From Pseudomonadota bacterium (GTDB lineage: Bacteria > Pseudomonadota > Alphaproteobacteria > Rhizobiales > Xanthobacteraceae): a stretch of 7,035 nt of DNA. The DNA lies in NCBI GenBank assembly GCA_023430245.1, contig JAEZBA010000287.1, positions 1 to 7,035 of the forward strand, read 5' to 3'. The translations under genes were made by a program, and so were the position numbers. This document shows positions 4,602 to 7,035 of the stretch, piece after piece. Each line of letters opens with the position of its first letter. The stretch's first letter is position 1. The notes beneath the pieces were generated by a model. That model made no database searches. It was not told the DNA's origin and saw nothing but the letters and a program-made list of their open reading frames with translations.

Positions 4602-7035
4602 ATGCCAGCCATCAGTCAGCGCGGTCTCGACCGGTTCGAATTCCTCTCCGACGATCTGCGCGCCGCGATCCGCCGGCGCGTGGGCGAGTGCTGCGGCATC
4701 ACGCTGCTGCTGGTGGCTTTGCTGCTGACCGTCGCGCTGGCGACCTGGTCGGTGCAGGATCCGAGTCTCAGTCATGCGACCGATGCGCCGGTGCGCAACT
4801 GGCTCGGACGCAGCGGCGCCATCTTCGCCGATCTGTCGGTCCAGCTTTTCGGCCTGGCGTCGATCATGCTGGTGCTGCCGGTCGCGGCCTGGGGATGGCG
4901 GCTGGTGACGCATCGCGCGCCTGGCCGCCGCTGGCTGCGGCTGGGATTCTGGATCGTCGCGCTTATTCTGTCGGCCGCATTCGCATCCTGTCTGCCACGC
5001 ACCATCGGCTGGCCGCTTCCGGCCGGGATGGGCGGCGTCACCGGCGACGCCATCGTGCGGCTGCCGCTGTTTTTGTTCGGCACATCGGGCACCAGCCGCT
5101 TCGTGCTGGCAAGCGTGATCGGCGTCGCGGCGCTGGCGGCCACCGCCATCGTGCTCGGCTTCGGCTTCCGCAAGCGCGGCGATCTCGCCGAGGACATCCA
5201 CCGCGAGGCCGAGGCTTTCGAGGAGGAAGAGGAGAGCGGTTCGGTATCACTTGGCTGGCTTGTGCATCTGATGCTGAGCGCCAAGGCGCGGCTATCGTTG
5301 TTCATCCGGCGGCGCCTGTCGGACGATGACGAGATTGCGGTTCGTCCCGCAAAACCCGCCGCCGGTGCGGCACGCACCGAGCCCCGCATGCGCGCTGAGC
5401 CCGAGGAAGAGGCATACGACGACGAAGACGATTACGACGACGATCCGGACGAAGCGGAAGAGGAAGAGGACGAACAGCCCGCGCCGCGCAAGGCCCGCGC
5501 CAAGCCCGCTCCGAAGCCGGCCAAGCGCTCCGGCGCCTTCGTCTTGCCGGCCCTCAATCTTCTCGCCGCGCCGAAAGCGAGCGACAAGGCAACGATGAGC
5601 GCCGAGGACATCGAGGAAAATGCCGAGTCGCTGGAAAGCGTGCTGGAAGATTTCGGCGTCAAGGGCGAGATCATCAATGCGCGGCCCGGGCCGGTGGTGA
5701 CGCTCTACGAGCTCGAGCCCGCACCCGGCATCAAGTCGTCGCGCGTCATCGGCCTCGCCGACGACATCGCCCGTTCGATGAGCGCGGTGTCCGCGCGTGT
5801 CGCCGTGGTTCCGGGCCGCAACGCCATCGGCATCGAATTGCCGAACGAATTCCGGGAGAAGGTCTATTTCCGCGAGATGCTGGCGGCGCCGGAATACAAC
5901 AATACGCCGGCCAAACTGCCGCTCTGCCTCGGCAAGACCATCGGCGGCGAGCCGGTGGTGGTCGACCTCGCGCGCATGCCGCATCTTCTGATCGCCGGCA
6001 CCACCGGCTCCGGCAAATCGGTCGCGATCAACACCATGCTGCTGTCGCTGCTCTACAAGCTGCGGCCCGATCAATGCCGGCTGATCATGATCGATCCGAA
6101 GATGCTCGAACTCTCGGTCTATGACGGCATCCCGCATCTGCTGACGCCGGTCGTCACCGATCCGAAGAAAGCCGTGGTCGCGCTGAAATGGGCCGTGCGC
6201 GAGATGGAAGAGCGCTACAAGAAGATGTCGAAGCTCGGCGTCCGCAACATCGACGGCTACAACACCCGCGTCAACGAAGCCAAGGCCAAGGGCGAGGTGC
6301 TGACCCGCACCGTGCATACCGGCTACGACAAGGAATCGGGCGAAGCGATCTACGAGAAGGAGGATCTCGAATTCGAGGAACTGCCCTATCTCGTGGTCAT
6401 CGTCGACGAAATGGCCGACCTGATGATGGTTGCCGGCAAGGATATCGAAGGCGCGATCCAGCGGCTGGCGCAGATGGCGCGCGCCGCCGGCATCCATGTG
6501 GTGCTCGCGACCCAGCGCCCCTCGGTCGACGTCATCACTGGCACCATCAAGGCGAATTTCCCGACCCGCATCTCGTTCCAGGTCACGTCGAAGATCGACA
6601 GCCGCACCATTCTCGGCGAGCAGGGCGCCGAGCAGCTGCTCGGCCAGGGCGACATGCTGTACATGGCGGGCGGCGGCCGCATCAGCCGCGTCCACGGACC
6701 ATTCGTCGCGGACGACGAGGTGGAGAAGGTGGTGCGCCACCTGAAGTCGCAGGGCGTGCCGCAATATCTCGAAGAAGTGACCCGCGACGAATCCGAAGAC
6801 GAGGACGGCGCGGTGTTCGACTCCACCGGGATGGGCGCGGAAAAGGATCTTTACCAGCAGGCCGTGGAAGTGGTGGTGCGCGACCGCAAGGCCTCGACCA
6901 GCTACATTCAGCGGCGCCTGCAGATCGGCTATAACCGGGCCGCCTCGCTGATGGAGCGGATGGAACAGGAAGGTGTGGTCGGGCAGCCCAATCACGCCGG
7001 AAAACGTGAAATCCTGGTTGAGGAAGGCGCCAGCC
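4602..7035 (+). CDS. ftsK: DNA translocase FtsK (3' end just outside the window)
   Basis: The frame is open from ATG 4602 to the window edge, giving 811 residues; only a few C-terminal residues are probably missing. FtsK sits at the septum, helps division and pumps chromosome ends apart toward dif for XerCD resolution. Residues about 31-50, 74-99, 112-131 and 167-187 form four membrane helices. A charged linker follows, with an acidic run (about 264-292) then a Lys/Pro/Ala basic run (294-309). The alpha domain (about 335-450) precedes the RecA-like motor with Walker A GTTGSGKS (466-473), Walker B VVIVDEMAD (Asp602, Glu603) and the ATQRPSVDVITG block. The winged-helix gamma domain (about 748 onward, with STSYIQRRLQIGYNRA) reads KOPS and contacts XerD. 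The linker is short, as in SpoIIIE-like and many alphaproteobacterial forms. The ribosome site is weak, so translation is probably coupled to the gene 5 bases upstream. Confidence 0.97.
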   Translation, partial: MPAISQRGLDRFEFLSDDLRAAIRRRVGECCGITLLLVALLLTVALATWSVQDPSLSHATDAPVRNWLGRSGAIFADLSVQLFGLASIMLVLPVAAWGWRLVTHRAPGRRWLRLGFWIVALILSAAFASCLPRTIGWPLPAGMGGVTGDAIVRLPLFLFGTSGTSRFVLASVIGVAALAATAIVLGFGFRKRGDLAEDIHREAEAFEEEEESGSVSLGWLVHLMLSAKARLSLFIRRRLSDDDEIAVRPAKPAAGAARTEPRMRAEPEEEAYDDEDDYDDDPDEAEEEEDEQPAPRKARAKPAPKPAKRSGAFVLPALNLLAAPKASDKATMSAEDIEENAESLESVLEDFGVKGEIINARPGPVVTLYELEPAPGIKSSRVIGLADDIARSMSAVSARVAVVPGRNAIGIELPNEFREKVYFREMLAAPEYNNTPAKLPLCLGKTIGGEPVVVDLARMPHLLIAGTTGSGKSVAINTMLLSLLYKLRPDQCRLIMIDPKMLELSVYDGIPHLLTPVVTDPKKAVVALKWAVREMEERYKKMSKLGVRNIDGYNTRVNEAKAKGEVLTRTVHTGYDKESGEAIYEKEDLEFEELPYLVVIVDEMADLMMVAGKDIEGAIQRLAQMARAAGIHVVLATQRPSVDVITGTIKANFPTRISFQVTSKIDSRTILGEQGAEQLLGQGDMLYMAGGGRISRVHGPFVADDEVEKVVRHLKSQGVPQYLEEVTRDESEDEDGAVFDSTGMGAEKDLYQQAVEVVVRDRKASTSYIQRRLQIGYNRAASLMERMEQEGVVGQPNHAGKREILVEEGAS

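Noticed and set aside
5391..5528. Repetitive GAC/GAA-rich stretch as a possible DNA repeat
   Set aside because: It encodes the acidic-then-basic linker of FtsK, is low-complexity protein sequence expected in this family, and contains no regular repeat unit.
5292..6995. 567-residue open frame on the minus strand
   Set aside because: It lies entirely antisense to ftsK, whose domains are unmistakable. Its His/Asp/Arg-rich product resembles no family and is a product of codon bias in GC-rich DNA.

Overview
The window looks like ordinary chromosome of a GC-rich alphaproteobacterium. The gene families, the Ala-rich insert in the ammonium transporter and the protein sequences suggest Hyphomicrobiales, probably the Bradyrhizobium/Rhodopseudomonas/Afipia group. 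That placement is inference from protein recognition, not from a search. I see no mobile element, CRISPR array, rRNA or tRNA, and no clear new multi-gene system. The interest lies in regulatory sites and in residue changes within known families.

Layout from left to right. Bases 1-414 (+) are the 3' part of a DsbA-fold 2-hydroxychromene-2-carboxylate isomerase-like gene. It converges on a RidA/YjgF-family gene at 476-868 (-). The 463-base stretch 869-1331 has no gene. It is the shared control region between the RidA gene and the divergent nitrogen operon, and it holds a sigma-54-type promoter, an IHF-like site and several inverted repeats.

glnK (1332-1670, +) and amtB (1699-3147, +) form the conserved nitrogen pair. 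AmtB brings in ammonium, and GlnK is the PII signal protein that plugs the channel when nitrogen is plentiful. They are 28 bases apart and are closed by a very strong intrinsic terminator at 3205-3242.

The second operon begins after a short control region containing a perfect CtrA-type box (TTAA-N7-TTAAC). It carries a class I/II aminotransferase resembling DapC, the N-succinyl-diaminopimelate aminotransferase (3373-4596, +). Five bases later comes ftsK (4602 to beyond the window end, +), the septal DNA translocase. If the DapC reading is right, this operon pairs a supplier of the cell-wall precursor meso-diaminopimelate with the machine that clears DNA from the division site. A CtrA box in front would fit cell-cycle control.

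Main points for a second look: an Arg in AmtB where E. coli AmtB has the ammonium-site Trp148; the CtrA box before the dapC-like/ftsK operon; the sigma-54 layout before glnK with an imperfect -12 element; and a Cys where RidA deaminases have their catalytic Arg.
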